DNA of 64,000 nucleotides from Oceanospirillaceae bacterium (GTDB taxonomy: Bacteria > Pseudomonadota > Gammaproteobacteria > Pseudomonadales > Balneatricaceae). Made by a program: the position numbers and the translations under genes. The notes below the pieces were generated by a model, which had not been told where the DNA came from, searched no databases, and saw nothing but the letters and a program-made list of their open reading frames with translations. The stretch covers positions 62,001 through 126,000 of the forward strand of contig JABXIM010000013.1 in the NCBI GenBank assembly GCA_013373085.1, given 5' to 3'. The first letter of the stretch is position 1; every line of letters starts with the position of its first letter. Shown here in pieces: positions 44,561 to 53,456 of the stretch.

Positions 44561-46225
44561 ATGTATCAATATACTGAAGTAGACCAGAAGCTGGTCGACG
44601 ATCGCGTCGCCCAGTTTCGCGATCAGACCCGCCGCTTCCTGGCGGGTGAGCTGCCGGACGAGGAGTACCTGCCGCTGCGGCTGATGAATGGCCTTTACAT
44701 CCAGCGCCACGCGCCGATGCTGCGTGTCGCCATTCCGTACGGCCTGCTGTCGTCCGAGCAGATGCGCAAGCTGGCGCACATCGCCCGTACCTACGACAAG
44801 GGTTACGGTCACTTCACCACCCGGACCAACATCCAGTTCAACTGGCCGAAGCTGGAAGAAGTACCCGATATCCTGGCGGAGCTGGCCGAGGTGCAGATGC
44901 ATGCCATCCAGACGTCGGGCAACTGTATCCGCAACACCACGACCGACCATTTCGCCGGCATCAATGCCAGCGAGATCGAAGATCCGCGTCCGTACTGCGA
45001 GCTGATCCGCCAGTGGTCGACCTTCCACCCGGAATTCGCCTACCTGCCGCGCAAGTTCAAGATGGCGGTAACCGGCGGTCCCGAGGACCGCGCTGCGTCC
45101 CAGGTACACGATATCGGTCTGCACCTGGTCAAGAACGATGCCGGCGAAGTCGGCTTCGAAGTGCTGGTCGGCGGTGGCCTGGGTCGTACCCCGATCATCG
45201 GCAAGACGATCCGCGACTTCCTGCCGAAGGAGGACCTGCTGTCCTACCTCGAGGCGATTCTGCGCGTCTATAACCTCAAGGGACGTCGTGACAACAAGTA
45301 CAAGGCCCGCATCAAGATTTTGGTGCAGGCGCTGGGGGCCGAAGAGTTCGCACGCCAGGTCGAGGCCGAGTGGGAGCAGATCAAGGTCGAGCAGCCGGAA
45401 CTCAAGTTGACCGCCGAAGAGATCGCGCGCGTTCAGGGCTTCTTCAAGCCGTTCGACTACGATGCCTCCGCGGCGAACGACACCAGTCTGGCCGACAAGC
45501 TGGCCAGCGACAGCGACTTCCGCGTCTGGTACGAAAAGAACACCGTCGAGCACAAGGTCGCCGGTTACCGTGGCGTGGTCGTCTCGCTGAAGCCGATGCT
45601 GGCGCCGGCCGGTGATGCCACCGACCTGCAGATGGACGTGGTTGCAGACCTGGCCGACAAGTACAGCTGGGGCGAGATCCGCGTGACCCATACCCAGAAC
45701 CTGGTACTGGCCGACGTCAAGAACACGGACCTCCATGCGGTCTGGCAGGTGCTGGCCGAACACAACATGGCGCGCCCGAATATCAACATGCTCAGCGACA
45801 TGATCGTCTGCCCGGGCGGCGACTTCTGCGGCCTGGCCAACGCCAAGACGCTGGGTATCGCCGACCAGATCAACCAGAAGTTCGACAACCTGGACTACCA
45901 GTTCGATCTTGGCGAGATCCGCCTGAACATGTCCGGCTGCATCAACGCCTGCGGCCATCACCACATCGGTCATATCGGTATTCTCGGCGTCGACAAAAAC
46001 GGCGAGGACTGGTACCAGATCACCATCGGCGGCTCCGACAAGGAAGACGCGTCGCTGGGCAAGGTGCTGGGCAAGTCGGTCGCCGCCGACGAGGTTGCCG
46101 ACACTCTGGAGAAAATCCTGCTGACCTACGTGGAAAACCGCGTGGAAAACGAATCCTTTATCGAAACCGTGCGCCGCATCGGTGTCGCCCCGTTCAAGGA
46201 GAAGGTTTATGCCGCTGCTCATTAA
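44561..46225 (+). CDS. cysI: Sulfite reductase haemoprotein (Pseudomonas-type CysI)
   Basis: Siroheme/4Fe-4S enzyme of 554 residues reducing sulfite to sulfide. Two ferredoxin-like halves start with LRLMNGLYIQRHAPMLRVAI. The first half shows YGHFTTRTNIQFNW and SGNCIRNTTTDHFAG. The cluster/siroheme ligands are in CPGGDFCGLANAKTLG and NMSGCINACGHHHIGHIGIL. It resembles the Pseudomonas/plant-like ferredoxin-type enzyme more than the E. coli CysI that pairs with CysJ. ATG at 44561 begins the conserved MYQYTEVD sequence. The DUF934 gene overlaps its end by 17 bases. Confidence 0.94.
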   Translation: MYQYTEVDQKLVDDRVAQFRDQTRRFLAGELPDEEYLPLRLMNGLYIQRHAPMLRVAIPYGLLSSEQMRKLAHIARTYDKGYGHFTTRTNIQFNWPKLEEVPDILAELAEVQMHAIQTSGNCIRNTTTDHFAGINASEIEDPRPYCELIRQWSTFHPEFAYLPRKFKMAVTGGPEDRAASQVHDIGLHLVKNDAGEVGFEVLVGGGLGRTPIIGKTIRDFLPKEDLLSYLEAILRVYNLKGRRDNKYKARIKILVQALGAEEFARQVEAEWEQIKVEQPELKLTAEEIARVQGFFKPFDYDASAANDTSLADKLASDSDFRVWYEKNTVEHKVAGYRGVVVSLKPMLAPAGDATDLQMDVVADLADKYSWGEIRVTHTQNLVLADVKNTDLHAVWQVLAEHNMARPNINMLSDMIVCPGGDFCGLANAKTLGIADQINQKFDNLDYQFDLGEIRLNMSGCINACGHHHIGHIGILGVDKNGEDWYQITIGGSDKEDASLGKVLGKSVAADEVADTLEKILLTYVENRVENESFIETVRRIGVAPFKEKVYAAAH

Positions 46226-46697
46226 TCGCGAAGTCGTCAACCAGGATACCTGGCAGTTCCTCGACGCCGAAGCCACCATTGAGCAGCTTCCGGCCGACGG
46301 CGACGTCGTCGTGCCGCTGGCGCTCTACCTGGAACACCGCGACGCGCTGCTGGCGCGTAACGGCGCTCTGGGCGTGCAGTTCAACGGCGACGACGAGATC
46401 GAACCGCTGCTGGCGGACCTGGACAAGCTGGCGCTGGTCGCCGTCGAGTTTCCGGTGTTCCGCGACGGCCGCGGCTTCAGCCAGGCCCGCGTGGTGCGTC
46501 GTGCCGGATTCAGCGGCCAGCTGCGCGCCGTCGGCGACGTCACCCGCGACCGTTTCGAGTACCTGTACCGTTGTGGCTTCGATGCCCTGCAGGTACCCGA
46601 GGAGCGTTTCAATCCGGAAGCGCTGAACGCGTTCGGTGAGATCGGCGTTTACTACCAGGGTGCTGCCGACGACAAGCGTCCAATCTATCGTCGCTGA
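46209..46697 (+). CDS. DUF934 protein associated with sulfite reductase
   Basis: A 162-residue soluble protein with the DUF934 blocks LALYLEHRDALLARNGALGV, FPVFRDGRGFSQARVVRR and RFEYLYRCGFDALQVPEE. Genes of this family almost always follow cysI of this type; their role is unknown but thought to support sulfite or nitrite reduction. The ATG at 46209 has GAGAAGG upstream and lies inside the end of cysI, implying coupled translation. Confidence 0.9.
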   Translation: MPLLINREVVNQDTWQFLDAEATIEQLPADGDVVVPLALYLEHRDALLARNGALGVQFNGDDEIEPLLADLDKLALVAVEFPVFRDGRGFSQARVVRRAGFSGQLRAVGDVTRDRFEYLYRCGFDALQVPEERFNPEALNAFGEIGVYYQGAADDKRPIYRR

Positions 46698-46767
46698 GCA
46701 ACCGGACGGCCGCCGCACTGCCCCGGGGCTGGCGGTGGCCGTTGTCATTTGAGGTGAGGAGTGATTC

Positions 46768-47487
46768 ATGAGCGAGCAGATTAGCGCCGAACTGCAGGCG
46801 AAAATCGAGCACGTCGCCGGCCTGCTGAGCAAGGCGCAGAACGAATATGGCGATGCCGTTGTGTTCGCCAACAGCCTCGGCGCCGAGGATGTGGTGCTGA
46901 CCGACCTGATAAGCAAGCACGCGCCAGGCATCGGCGTGTTCGTGCTGGATACCGGCCGCCTGCCGGAGGAAACCCTGAAGCTGCTGGGCCAGGTGCGCAC
47001 GCACTATCAGGGCCTGAAACTCAAGGTCTACTACCCGGAAGCGGCGGATGTCGAAGCCTTCGTTGCCGAGAACGGTATCAATGCGTTCTACGAATCCCAG
47101 GAGCTGCGCAAGGGCTGCTGCTTCGTGCGCAAGATCAAGCCGCTCAAGCGGGCGCTGGCGGGCAACAAGGCCTGGATCACCGGGCTGCGCCGCGAGCAGT
47201 CGGTAACCCGTGACGAGATCGCGTTCAGCGAGTGGGACGATGGCAATGGTCTGCAGAAGCTCAACCCGCTGGCGGACTGGACCGAGAAAGAGATCTGGGC
47301 CTACATCCGCGCCAACGAGGTGCCGTACAACGAACTGCACGACCGCCACTATCCGAGCATCGGCTGCGCGCCCTGCACCCGTGCGATCTCGGTGGGCGAG
47401 GATGTCCGTTCCGGCCGCTGGTGGTGGGAAAATCCGGAAAACCGCGAGTGCGGTCTTCATCCGGCCACCCCGCTGAAGTTCAAGTAG
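46768..47487 (+). CDS. cysH: Adenylylsulfate (APS) reductase, iron-sulfur type CysH
   Basis: Reduces activated sulfate to sulfite using thioredoxin; 239 residues. FANSLGAEDVVLTDLI is the nucleotide-binding start. Cys117-Cys118 (KGCCFVRK) and Cys200/Cys203 (IGCAPC) supply the four 4Fe-4S ligands that mark APS-type enzymes rather than the cluster-free PAPS reductase of E. coli. Catalytic Cys228 is in ECGLH. This specificity fits the loss of the APS kinase domain in the neighbouring CysN. A terminator follows. Confidence 0.94.
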   Translation: MSEQISAELQAKIEHVAGLLSKAQNEYGDAVVFANSLGAEDVVLTDLISKHAPGIGVFVLDTGRLPEETLKLLGQVRTHYQGLKLKVYYPEAADVEAFVAENGINAFYESQELRKGCCFVRKIKPLKRALAGNKAWITGLRREQSVTRDEIAFSEWDDGNGLQKLNPLADWTEKEIWAYIRANEVPYNELHDRHYPSIGCAPCTRAISVGEDVRSGRWWWENPENRECGLHPATPLKFK

Positions 47488-47538
47488 GCTTAGCGTCAAA
47501 CTGAGGAACCCGGGCAGGTCTTGTCCGATTCCGTGGAA

Positions 47539-47573
47539 AACGCCGTTGCGCTTCAAACCGCAGCGGCGTTTTT
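47539..47573 (+). terminator. Terminator after cysH
   Basis: AACGCCGTTGCG pairs with CGCAGCGGCGTT (one T-G pair) around an 8-base loop, followed by TTTTG. It closes the cysI-DUF934-cysH unit. The remaining gap to cysG (to 47805) shows no gene. Confidence 0.8.
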
Positions 47574-47805
47574 GTTTCATGGGTGGTTGCGTGGCGAAAA
47601 AAGGATGCGTAGCTTGCTCCAGAATGGTGCAAATGGTTGCTTATTGTTGGTGCATTGGTATCGTCGCCGTCCCGACAGGCAGCCCTGATACAGGTTGTAT
47701 CGGGTTGGCCATAATCTTGCATCATTAAAGCGCAGTACTGAACCTTCACGGGGCAGTCGCTTGGCTTACACTTATCAGAAGAATTGGGTCACAGGAGTCT
47801 AGACC

Positions 47806-49239
47806 GTGGAGTACCTACCTCTATTTTTCCGCCTGCAGGATCGGCCGGCATTGCTTGTCGGTGGCGGTCAGATTGCGCTGCGCAAGGCCCGTTTGCTGCT
47901 GCGGGCCGGCGCCCGTCTGACGGTGGTGGCCCACGAAATCTGTCCGGAACTGGCGGAAATGGTCGATGCCCAGGATGGCCAATTGGTGGTCGGCGAGTAC
48001 CACAGTGCGCTGCTGGACGACCAGGTGCTGGTGGTGGCCGCGACCGACGACGAGTCGCTGCACGAGCGCATTCACTACGACGCCGTGGCGCGCAACCTGC
48101 CGGTCAACGTGGTGGATTCGCCGCAACTCTGCACCTTCGTTTTTCCCGCCATCGTCGATCGCTCCCCGATCGTGATCGGTATCTCCTCGGGCGGCGCCTC
48201 TCCGGTGCTGGCGCGGATGCTCAGGGCACGACTCGAGACGCTGATCCCGAACGGTTACAGCCGTCTCGGCGAGCTGGCCGGGCGTTTCCGCGATCAGGTC
48301 AAGGCGCGCTTTAGCGGCGTCAACCAGCGGCGCAAATTCTGGGAGTCGGTGCTGCAGGGGCAGGTCGCCGAGAAGGTGTTCGCCGGCCGTATCGGTGAGG
48401 CTGAAACGTTGCTGCAGTCCAAGATTGAGTCGACGGACCCCGGGCATCAGATCGGCGAGGTTTACCTCGTCGGTGCCGGTCCCGGTGATCCCGAACTGCT
48501 GACCTTCAAGGCGCTGCGGCTGATGCAGCAGGCCGACGTGGTGCTGTACGATGCACTGGTATCGAAGGAGGTGCTGGAGCTGTGCCGCCGCGACGCGGAC
48601 ATGGTCTATGTCGGCAAGAAACGTGACCAGCACACGCTGCCGCAGGAAGGCATCAACGATCTGCTGGTCAAGCATGCCCTCGACGGCAAGCGGGTGCTGC
48701 GCCTGAAGGGCGGCGATCCCTTTATTTTCGGTCGCGGCGCGGAAGAGCTGCAGTCGCTCAAACCCCATGGCATCCCGTTCCAGGTGGTGCCGGGTATCAC
48801 TGCGGCCAGTGCCTGCGCCACCTATGCCGGCATCCCGCTGACCGATCGCCACCATGCCCAGTCGGTGAAGTTTGTCACCGGTCAGCTGAAGAACCGCACC
48901 TCGGATCTGAACTTCGCCGAGCTGGTGCACCCCAACCAGACCATTGTGTTTTACATGGGGCTGCATACGCTGGCGGACTTAACGGCCAAGCTGATCGCCC
49001 ATGGCAAGCCGGCCGAAACCCCCGCGGCCATCGTTTCGCGCGGCACCGCAGCGGATCAGAAAGTGCTGACCGGCACCCTGGCGAATCTCGCCGAGCTGCA
49101 GCAGGAAGCGCAACTGCCGGCGCCGGCGCTGGTGATCGTCGGTGAAGTCGTGACGATGCACGAAAATCTATCGTGGTTCGGCGATGACCTGCTTGAAGGG
49201 CGCAACCACAGCCTGATGCAGATTCACCACGAACATTGA
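47806..49239 (+). CDS. cysG: Siroheme synthase (multifunctional CysG)
   Basis: Makes siroheme, the cofactor of the sulfite reductase, from uroporphyrinogen III. The 477-residue protein has the N-terminal NAD-dependent dehydrogenase/ferrochelatase domain (LVGGGQIALRKARLLLRAGA; PAIVDRSPIVIGISSGGASP) and a C-terminal SUMT methyltransferase domain (VYLVGAGPGDPELLTFKALR; DALVS; RLKGGDPFIFGRGAEE). The GTG start is preceded by AGGAG at 8 bases. Its position after cysI and cysH fits a sulfate assimilation cluster. Confidence 0.95.
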   Translation: MEYLPLFFRLQDRPALLVGGGQIALRKARLLLRAGARLTVVAHEICPELAEMVDAQDGQLVVGEYHSALLDDQVLVVAATDDESLHERIHYDAVARNLPVNVVDSPQLCTFVFPAIVDRSPIVIGISSGGASPVLARMLRARLETLIPNGYSRLGELAGRFRDQVKARFSGVNQRRKFWESVLQGQVAEKVFAGRIGEAETLLQSKIESTDPGHQIGEVYLVGAGPGDPELLTFKALRLMQQADVVLYDALVSKEVLELCRRDADMVYVGKKRDQHTLPQEGINDLLVKHALDGKRVLRLKGGDPFIFGRGAEELQSLKPHGIPFQVVPGITAASACATYAGIPLTDRHHAQSVKFVTGQLKNRTSDLNFAELVHPNQTIVFYMGLHTLADLTAKLIAHGKPAETPAAIVSRGTAADQKVLTGTLANLAELQQEAQLPAPALVIVGEVVTMHENLSWFGDDLLEGRNHSLMQIHHEH

Positions 49240-49265
49240 GATGATCGGGATTGGTCGTGTTGTTC

Positions 49266-49310
49266 TCGGGTATTGGGTATAGCGGCTAAGCCGCGCCGCT
49301 CAACACCCGA
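49266..49310. repeat. Palindromic repeat after cysG
   Basis: TCGGGT/ACCCGA outer arms and GCGGC/GCCGC inner arms (loop TAA) lie between cysG and a convergent gene. The inner arms match those of the hairpin at 33111-33143. Confidence 0.5.
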
Positions 49311-49322
49311 TGGTATCGGCGG

Positions 49323-49841
49323 CTACCGCAATATCGTCGTTCTGTAAATTGCGCGTTCGAGAACCGCTCGCTCCTCATCGGGGTCCGGTATGCAGATCTG
49401 GCGCTGCAGGGCCTCCAGGTACGCCTGCGGCAGTTGTGCCTGGCGGGCACCGCGCAGCACGTGCTCCAGATACCAGTCGAAGGGCCGCAGCTGTGGATCG
49501 ATCAGCGTGGCGTAATAGAGAAAGGCCTCGAGCGTATGGCCGTCCGCGATTTCGATCCCGACCTCTCGTATTTCATATCCCCGTCCCAGCCCTTCGACCT
49601 TATCCAGCAGCGTTCGGCTGCTGCGTTCGATACGATACAGCATGCCGTGTATCCGGTCCTCGGCCACACCGGTTGCATAGGCGTCGCATTTGGCCGAGCC
49701 GTCGCGGCCGATTTTGTGAAAGCGCAAGCTGTGGGCCCTGAGGGTACCGCTCGATACCGGCTCGGCTTCGGGAATCCGGGCACGCAGCCGTTCCAGCGCC
49801 ATGTTGGAACCATAGGCGAAATAGAACAGCGTGCCGTCCAT
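49323..49841 (-). CDS. Gamma-glutamylcyclotransferase-like protein
   Basis: A 172-residue protein of the AIG2/GGCT fold. FAYGSNMALERLRARIPEAE is the substrate-loop signature, CDAYATGVAEDRIHGMLYRI the next strand pair, and the glutamate in DKVEGLGRGYEI is the catalytic acid. It probably cleaves gamma-glutamyl peptides to 5-oxoproline, although paralogues act on other amide conjugates. It lies 2 bases downstream of the thioesterase gene, suggesting an operon. Confidence 0.85.
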   Translation of the reverse strand: MDGTLFYFAYGSNMALERLRARIPEAEPVSSGTLRAHSLRFHKIGRDGSAKCDAYATGVAEDRIHGMLYRIERSSRTLLDKVEGLGRGYEIREVGIEIADGHTLEAFLYYATLIDPQLRPFDWYLEHVLRGARQAQLPQAYLEALQRQICIPDPDEERAVLERAIYRTTILR

Positions 49842-49843
49842 AC

Positions 49844-50314
49844 TCAGTCACCGCGCCAGTCATCCGCTACTCGCACCGCCACCACCCGCGCATCGGCGAA
49901 GCTGCGACCGTTCGCGCCGAGGCTGCAGGACAGAATCGTTTTGCGTTCCGATATTTCATCTATCCGGGCTTTGAGCTCAAGCTCGGCGTCGATGGGGGCC
50001 GGTGCGCGGTAGCTGATTTCGAGCTTGCCGGTGGCGTACCAGATCGCCTTCCCTTCGCCAATGGTCCGGCCGTCGCGGCGATAGGCGTCTGCGATCGCGG
50101 TACAGACGCAGTGACAGTCGATCAACGTCGCGATGATGCCGCCGTTGAGCGTCCGTTCGGGGCCTGCGCAGTGGTGCGGTGACGGCTGGAACCGGCAGAT
50201 GGCGCTATCGTCGCTGTGCCAGTAGCTCTTGATGCGAAGGCCGCCGGCATTGGCCGGCCCGCATCCGAAACAGTGATTGCCGGGGATCTGGTCCTGGAAG
50301 GCTGTTTCATTCAT
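49844..50314 (-). CDS. PaaI-family hotdog thioesterase
   Basis: A 156-residue single hotdog domain. The helix start LNGGIIATLIDCHCVCTAIA is the hotdog active-site region. KLEISYRAPAPIDAELELKA is the following sheet block. The N-terminal CFGCGPANAGGLRIKSYW pattern is common in this family of acyl-CoA thioesterases. The physiological acyl-CoA is unknown. It is immediately followed by the gamma-glutamylcyclotransferase-like gene. Confidence 0.82.
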   Translation of the reverse strand: MNETAFQDQIPGNHCFGCGPANAGGLRIKSYWHSDDSAICRFQPSPHHCAGPERTLNGGIIATLIDCHCVCTAIADAYRRDGRTIGEGKAIWYATGKLEISYRAPAPIDAELELKARIDEISERKTILSCSLGANGRSFADARVVAVRVADDWRGD

Positions 50315-50460
50315 GGGAAAGGGTCCGCTGCGGGTTTTCCCTAAGGGTGCCGCAATGTGCGGAGGTGGGCAAGGCCGGAGAGTGGTGAATCCGAGACATA
50401 AAAGGCGAGAAAAAAACGAGTGGCGCGATTATTCCAGTTGCCGCCAGCTGCGTCCGGTAC

Positions 50461-51432
50461 TCAGGTTGCGTGAGGACGCGGCGCTGGGCTAAGCAGTGCT
50501 GGAGCGTAGTGGAGCAGGTAGCGGACTGCGACGTAGGCGACCATCAGGCTGGCACAGAACAGCTCGACCTCGGCCAGCAGGCCTAACGCATGGATGAACG
50601 GTGGCGATATATCGAGCGGTTGTAGCAGTGCTTCGAGCTTTAGCATGGCTGTGGCGCCAATCACCGTCGGAAAGGTGAAGGCTGCGTAGGCCGGGCTGAA
50701 TGGCAGGCGCAGCAACTGAATGAAAGCGGCGTAGATCACCAGGCTGATCACCTGGGCCAGGGTCCCCAGTACCGTGACCAGCAGCAGCGACGGTTCATCG
50801 GTGACGCTGATGTAACCCGCCAGGCAAAGGTTGGCCGGAGCCGCCAGAATGGCCAGCGTGGGCCGGGCTGCGCGGGGCAGGGCACCGGCAAACAGCAGCC
50901 GGTACAGCATCAGCGGCAATAGCAGGCAGTAATTGGCGAGTCCGAACCACATCAGGTGATGCGCCAGATCCAGGGCTTCAGGCGGGCAAGTCAGGGCTGC
51001 GGTCACAATACCGACCGGTGGCACAAACCAGCTCGGCGCCATTTCTGCGAGCTCGAAGCTACACAGCCGGTGCAGGACGAACAGCAGCATGAATGTCAGG
51101 TGCAGACCGACTGCCAGCAGCCAGACGGTACCGGCCATGGCCGGGGCGACTGATTGGGCCGCAGCGCTGATCAGCATAGTGGCCATGCTGAACGTGGGAA
51201 CCACGCCGCCCGCGACCGGGTGCTCGAGCTCGCGCCAGAGCAATAGCGGGTGCAACAGAAACTTGGCCAGTACAGGCAGCAGTAGCATTACCGCTAATGC
51301 GGCGCCAAAGTAGCGTGCTACATTTTGTGATAGCATCAGGTCCCAGCTCGCGCCAAGGGCAGCAATACCGAGCGCGAGACCGGCCAGGGGAGTTGGTATA
51401 TGGCGAAGCGCGGCGCAACGGAGAATTAGCAT
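50461..51432 (-). CDS. TDT/SLAC1-family membrane transporter
   Basis: Integral membrane protein of 323 residues with about ten helices of the tellurite-resistance/dicarboxylate (TehA, SLAC1, Ssu1) family. HIPTPLAGLALGIAALGASW, near the N terminus, is the family start; FTFPTVIGATAMLKL is conserved late. The ATG at 51432 is chosen because similarity begins at MLILRCAALRHIPT; the open frame upstream overlaps the divergent regulator's promoter. Fungal Ssu1 relatives export sulfite, so with sulfur genes nearby a sulfite or anion efflux role is plausible. The divergent LysR gene is the likely regulator. Confidence 0.78.
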   Translation of the reverse strand: MLILRCAALRHIPTPLAGLALGIAALGASWDLMLSQNVARYFGAALAVMLLLPVLAKFLLHPLLLWRELEHPVAGGVVPTFSMATMLISAAAQSVAPAMAGTVWLLAVGLHLTFMLLFVLHRLCSFELAEMAPSWFVPPVGIVTAALTCPPEALDLAHHLMWFGLANYCLLLPLMLYRLLFAGALPRAARPTLAILAAPANLCLAGYISVTDEPSLLLVTVLGTLAQVISLVIYAAFIQLLRLPFSPAYAAFTFPTVIGATAMLKLEALLQPLDISPPFIHALGLLAEVELFCASLMVAYVAVRYLLHYAPALLSPAPRPHAT

Positions 51433-51534
51433 TGATGGGCGCCTCTGGCTGAAGTTCTGATGGAGCCATCGTAGAGAAGTGATGATATAAATAATATCTA
51501 AACATTCTTGATGTAGCGTTAAGTTAAATTGAAC

Positions 51535-52434
51535 ATGTATGGTGTTACGATCCGGCAATTACGTGTCTTCGCCAGCGTCGCAAGACTCGGCTCCCTGGCG
51601 AAGGCGTCGCTTGAACTGAACCTGACGAAGGCTGCGGTATCGATGGCGCTGCAGGAATTGGAACGGCAGTTGAGGACACCGCTGTTCGACCGGGTGCGCA
51701 ACCGGCTGCTGTTGAATGCGTCGGGGGAGCAGCTGGTACCGCTGGCGGATGAGTTGCTGGAGCGGATGGCCGGCATTGGGGAGCTGTTCGCCGACGGCAA
51801 CCGTTTCGCCGGACAGCTGCGTATCGGTGCCAGCAATACGATCGGCAACAACCTGCTGCCAAGATTGCTGGCGCAGTTCATGCATGAATTCAGCTGCAGG
51901 CGGCCCGTCGTGACTATTCGCAGTACGGCCGAGCTCGTTGAACAGCTAAAGCGGTTCGAGCTCGATGTCGCGCTTGTCGAGGGCCGGACCGCTGACGACG
52001 AGTTGAACGTCTTGCCCTGGGGACAGGATGAGATGCATGTGGTGGCAGCGCCGGATCACCCGTTGGCCGATGGCCGGCGCCATGACCTCGAATCGCTCAA
52101 CGACCAGTACTGGGTGTTGCGTGAGTTGCATTCAGGAACGCGGGAACAGTTCGAACGACTGTTGCTGCCGCAGCTGGATTGCTGGTATCTGGCGCTTGAG
52201 CTCAATACCAACGAGGCCGTCAACAACAGCATTGCGGCGGGACTGGGGTTGGGTTTCATGTCGCGGCTGGCGACGCAAAGCTTGTGTGCAGCGGGCGAAT
52301 TGCACGAGGTACGGGTGAGCCAACGCTTTCCCCGTAAACTCAGCCTGATCTGTCACCGCGACAAGTTCCGCAGCCCATTACTGGAGTGCTTTCTCGATTT
52401 CAGCCAGGCATGGCAGCTTAGAGGGCGCAGTTGA
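51535..52434 (+). CDS. LysR-family regulator, YeiE/CysL-like
   Basis: A 299-residue LysR regulator. The winged helix (IRQLRVFASVARLGSLAKAS, then LNLTKAAVSMALQELERQL) is followed by an effector domain with LRIGASNTIGNNLLPRLLAQ and DVALVEGRTADDELNVLPWG. These resemble E. coli YeiE and Bacillus CysL, which are linked to sulfite metabolism. It is divergent from the TDT transporter with a gap of about 100 bp, the usual LysR arrangement for controlling its neighbour. The Shine-Dalgarno sequence is weak. Confidence 0.85.
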   Translation: MYGVTIRQLRVFASVARLGSLAKASLELNLTKAAVSMALQELERQLRTPLFDRVRNRLLLNASGEQLVPLADELLERMAGIGELFADGNRFAGQLRIGASNTIGNNLLPRLLAQFMHEFSCRRPVVTIRSTAELVEQLKRFELDVALVEGRTADDELNVLPWGQDEMHVVAAPDHPLADGRRHDLESLNDQYWVLRELHSGTREQFERLLLPQLDCWYLALELNTNEAVNNSIAAGLGLGFMSRLATQSLCAAGELHEVRVSQRFPRKLSLICHRDKFRSPLLECFLDFSQAWQLRGRS

Positions 52435-52661
52435 GGCGGCAGACGTGCCTCGCACGAGGACCGTATTGCCTGTGTCCCGTTGGGGTGCGGCGGTACGGCC
52501 TAAACGGCAAAACGGTCTATTTTGGGGCCTGTAAAAAATTTACACTTTATCTGACGTGAGGCGGACTGTGCCGGGTCGATAGCCCCTCGCAGTGCCTCCG
52601 CTTCGGGGCAAAAGCGCTGGACTCTAAATAAAGAACCTGAAACCGAAGCGGTTTAAGCACA

Positions 52662-52700
52662 ATTGGTTATATACGTGTAAAATGCAAAAATTCAACCAAT
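52662..52700. promoter_or_regulatory. ATTGGTT/AACCAAT dyad before the HTH-receiver gene
   Basis: Perfect 7-bp arms with a 25-bp AT-rich spacer end 12 bases before the start codon. A shorter AAACC-N5-GGTTT dyad lies at 52640-52654. Either could be an autoregulatory operator. Confidence 0.35.
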
Positions 52701-52712
52701 GATCGGCAAAGA

Positions 52713-53333
52713 ATGGCGATGACGATAAGACAGGATGACATCTGTACCAGCCGCAAGGCTGCGGAGTTGCTGGGCGTTTCTGCGCGCACGGTGCAGCTAT
52801 GGGCGGATGCTGGCGTCGTGGCGAGTTGGAAAACGCCCGGCGGACACCGCCGGTTCAGCCTCTCCGACGTGCGCAAGCTGGCTCAGGAGCTGATGGCGGG
52901 GCGGGGGCCGGTGTTGCCCTCATCCGACCAGAACGGCATTCAGGAACAGAATGAAAATCGGCCGATGCCGGTGCTGGTGGTTGAGGACGAGGCGACCTTG
53001 TTGCGGCTCTACGAACTCACCCTTAAAAGCTGGCAGCTGCCACTGGATCTGCATCTGGCGGACAATGGCTATTCCGGCCTGCTGACCATCGGTCAGGTTG
53101 AACCCAGGTTACTGATTCTCGACCTCAACCTGCCGAATATCGATGGTTTTCAGATGATTTCGGCGCTCAAGCAGAGCGGTGTACTGCAGCGCATGGAGTT
53201 GATGGTGATATCCGCGCTCGAGCCGGAAGAAGTGCTGACAAGCATGCCGGTCGGCGTCGAATGTCAGGTACTGCCTAAGCCCGTCCCCTTCGATCTGATT
53301 CGCGAGCGCGTCGAGCAGCTGCTCGCGTCCTGA
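52713..53333 (+). CDS. Fusion of MerR/excisionase-type HTH with response-regulator receiver
   Basis: A 206-residue protein with reversed domain order: DNA-binding domain first, receiver second. Residues 11-60 (TSRKAAELLGVSARTVQLWA, then GGHRRFSLSDVRKL) form a MerR/excisionase-type winged helix. A linker rich in Gln/Asn (65-85) leads to a receiver with the acidic pair Glu91-Asp92, phospho-acceptor Asp137 (ILDLNLP), Ser167 and Lys189 (LPKP), so phosphorylation chemistry looks intact. The next gene encodes a kinase-like protein. Target genes are unknown. The start could also be the ATG two codons later. Confidence 0.85.
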   Translation: MAMTIRQDDICTSRKAAELLGVSARTVQLWADAGVVASWKTPGGHRRFSLSDVRKLAQELMAGRGPVLPSSDQNGIQEQNENRPMPVLVVEDEATLLRLYELTLKSWQLPLDLHLADNGYSGLLTIGQVEPRLLILDLNLPNIDGFQMISALKQSGVLQRMELMVISALEPEEVLTSMPVGVECQVLPKPVPFDLIRERVEQLLAS

Positions 53334-53456
53334 GCGATTTTCCCTCAAGCCTGTCTTCTGGTACGACGGTTCAGCCGACGTGCCGTCATTCTCCAAAATC
53401 GGAAAAGTTGGTAAAATCGGTCCCTCGAAAAGGATTTTGACCGGAGCAAGTGCTGT

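Noticed and set aside
44453-46279. Open frame of about 600 codons antisense to cysI
   Set aside because: Same reason: the sense frame has siroheme and 4Fe-4S motifs and ordered neighbours.
47546-47728. Cys-rich 60-codon frame between cysH and cysG
   Set aside because: It begins inside the cysH terminator and has no ribosome binding site.
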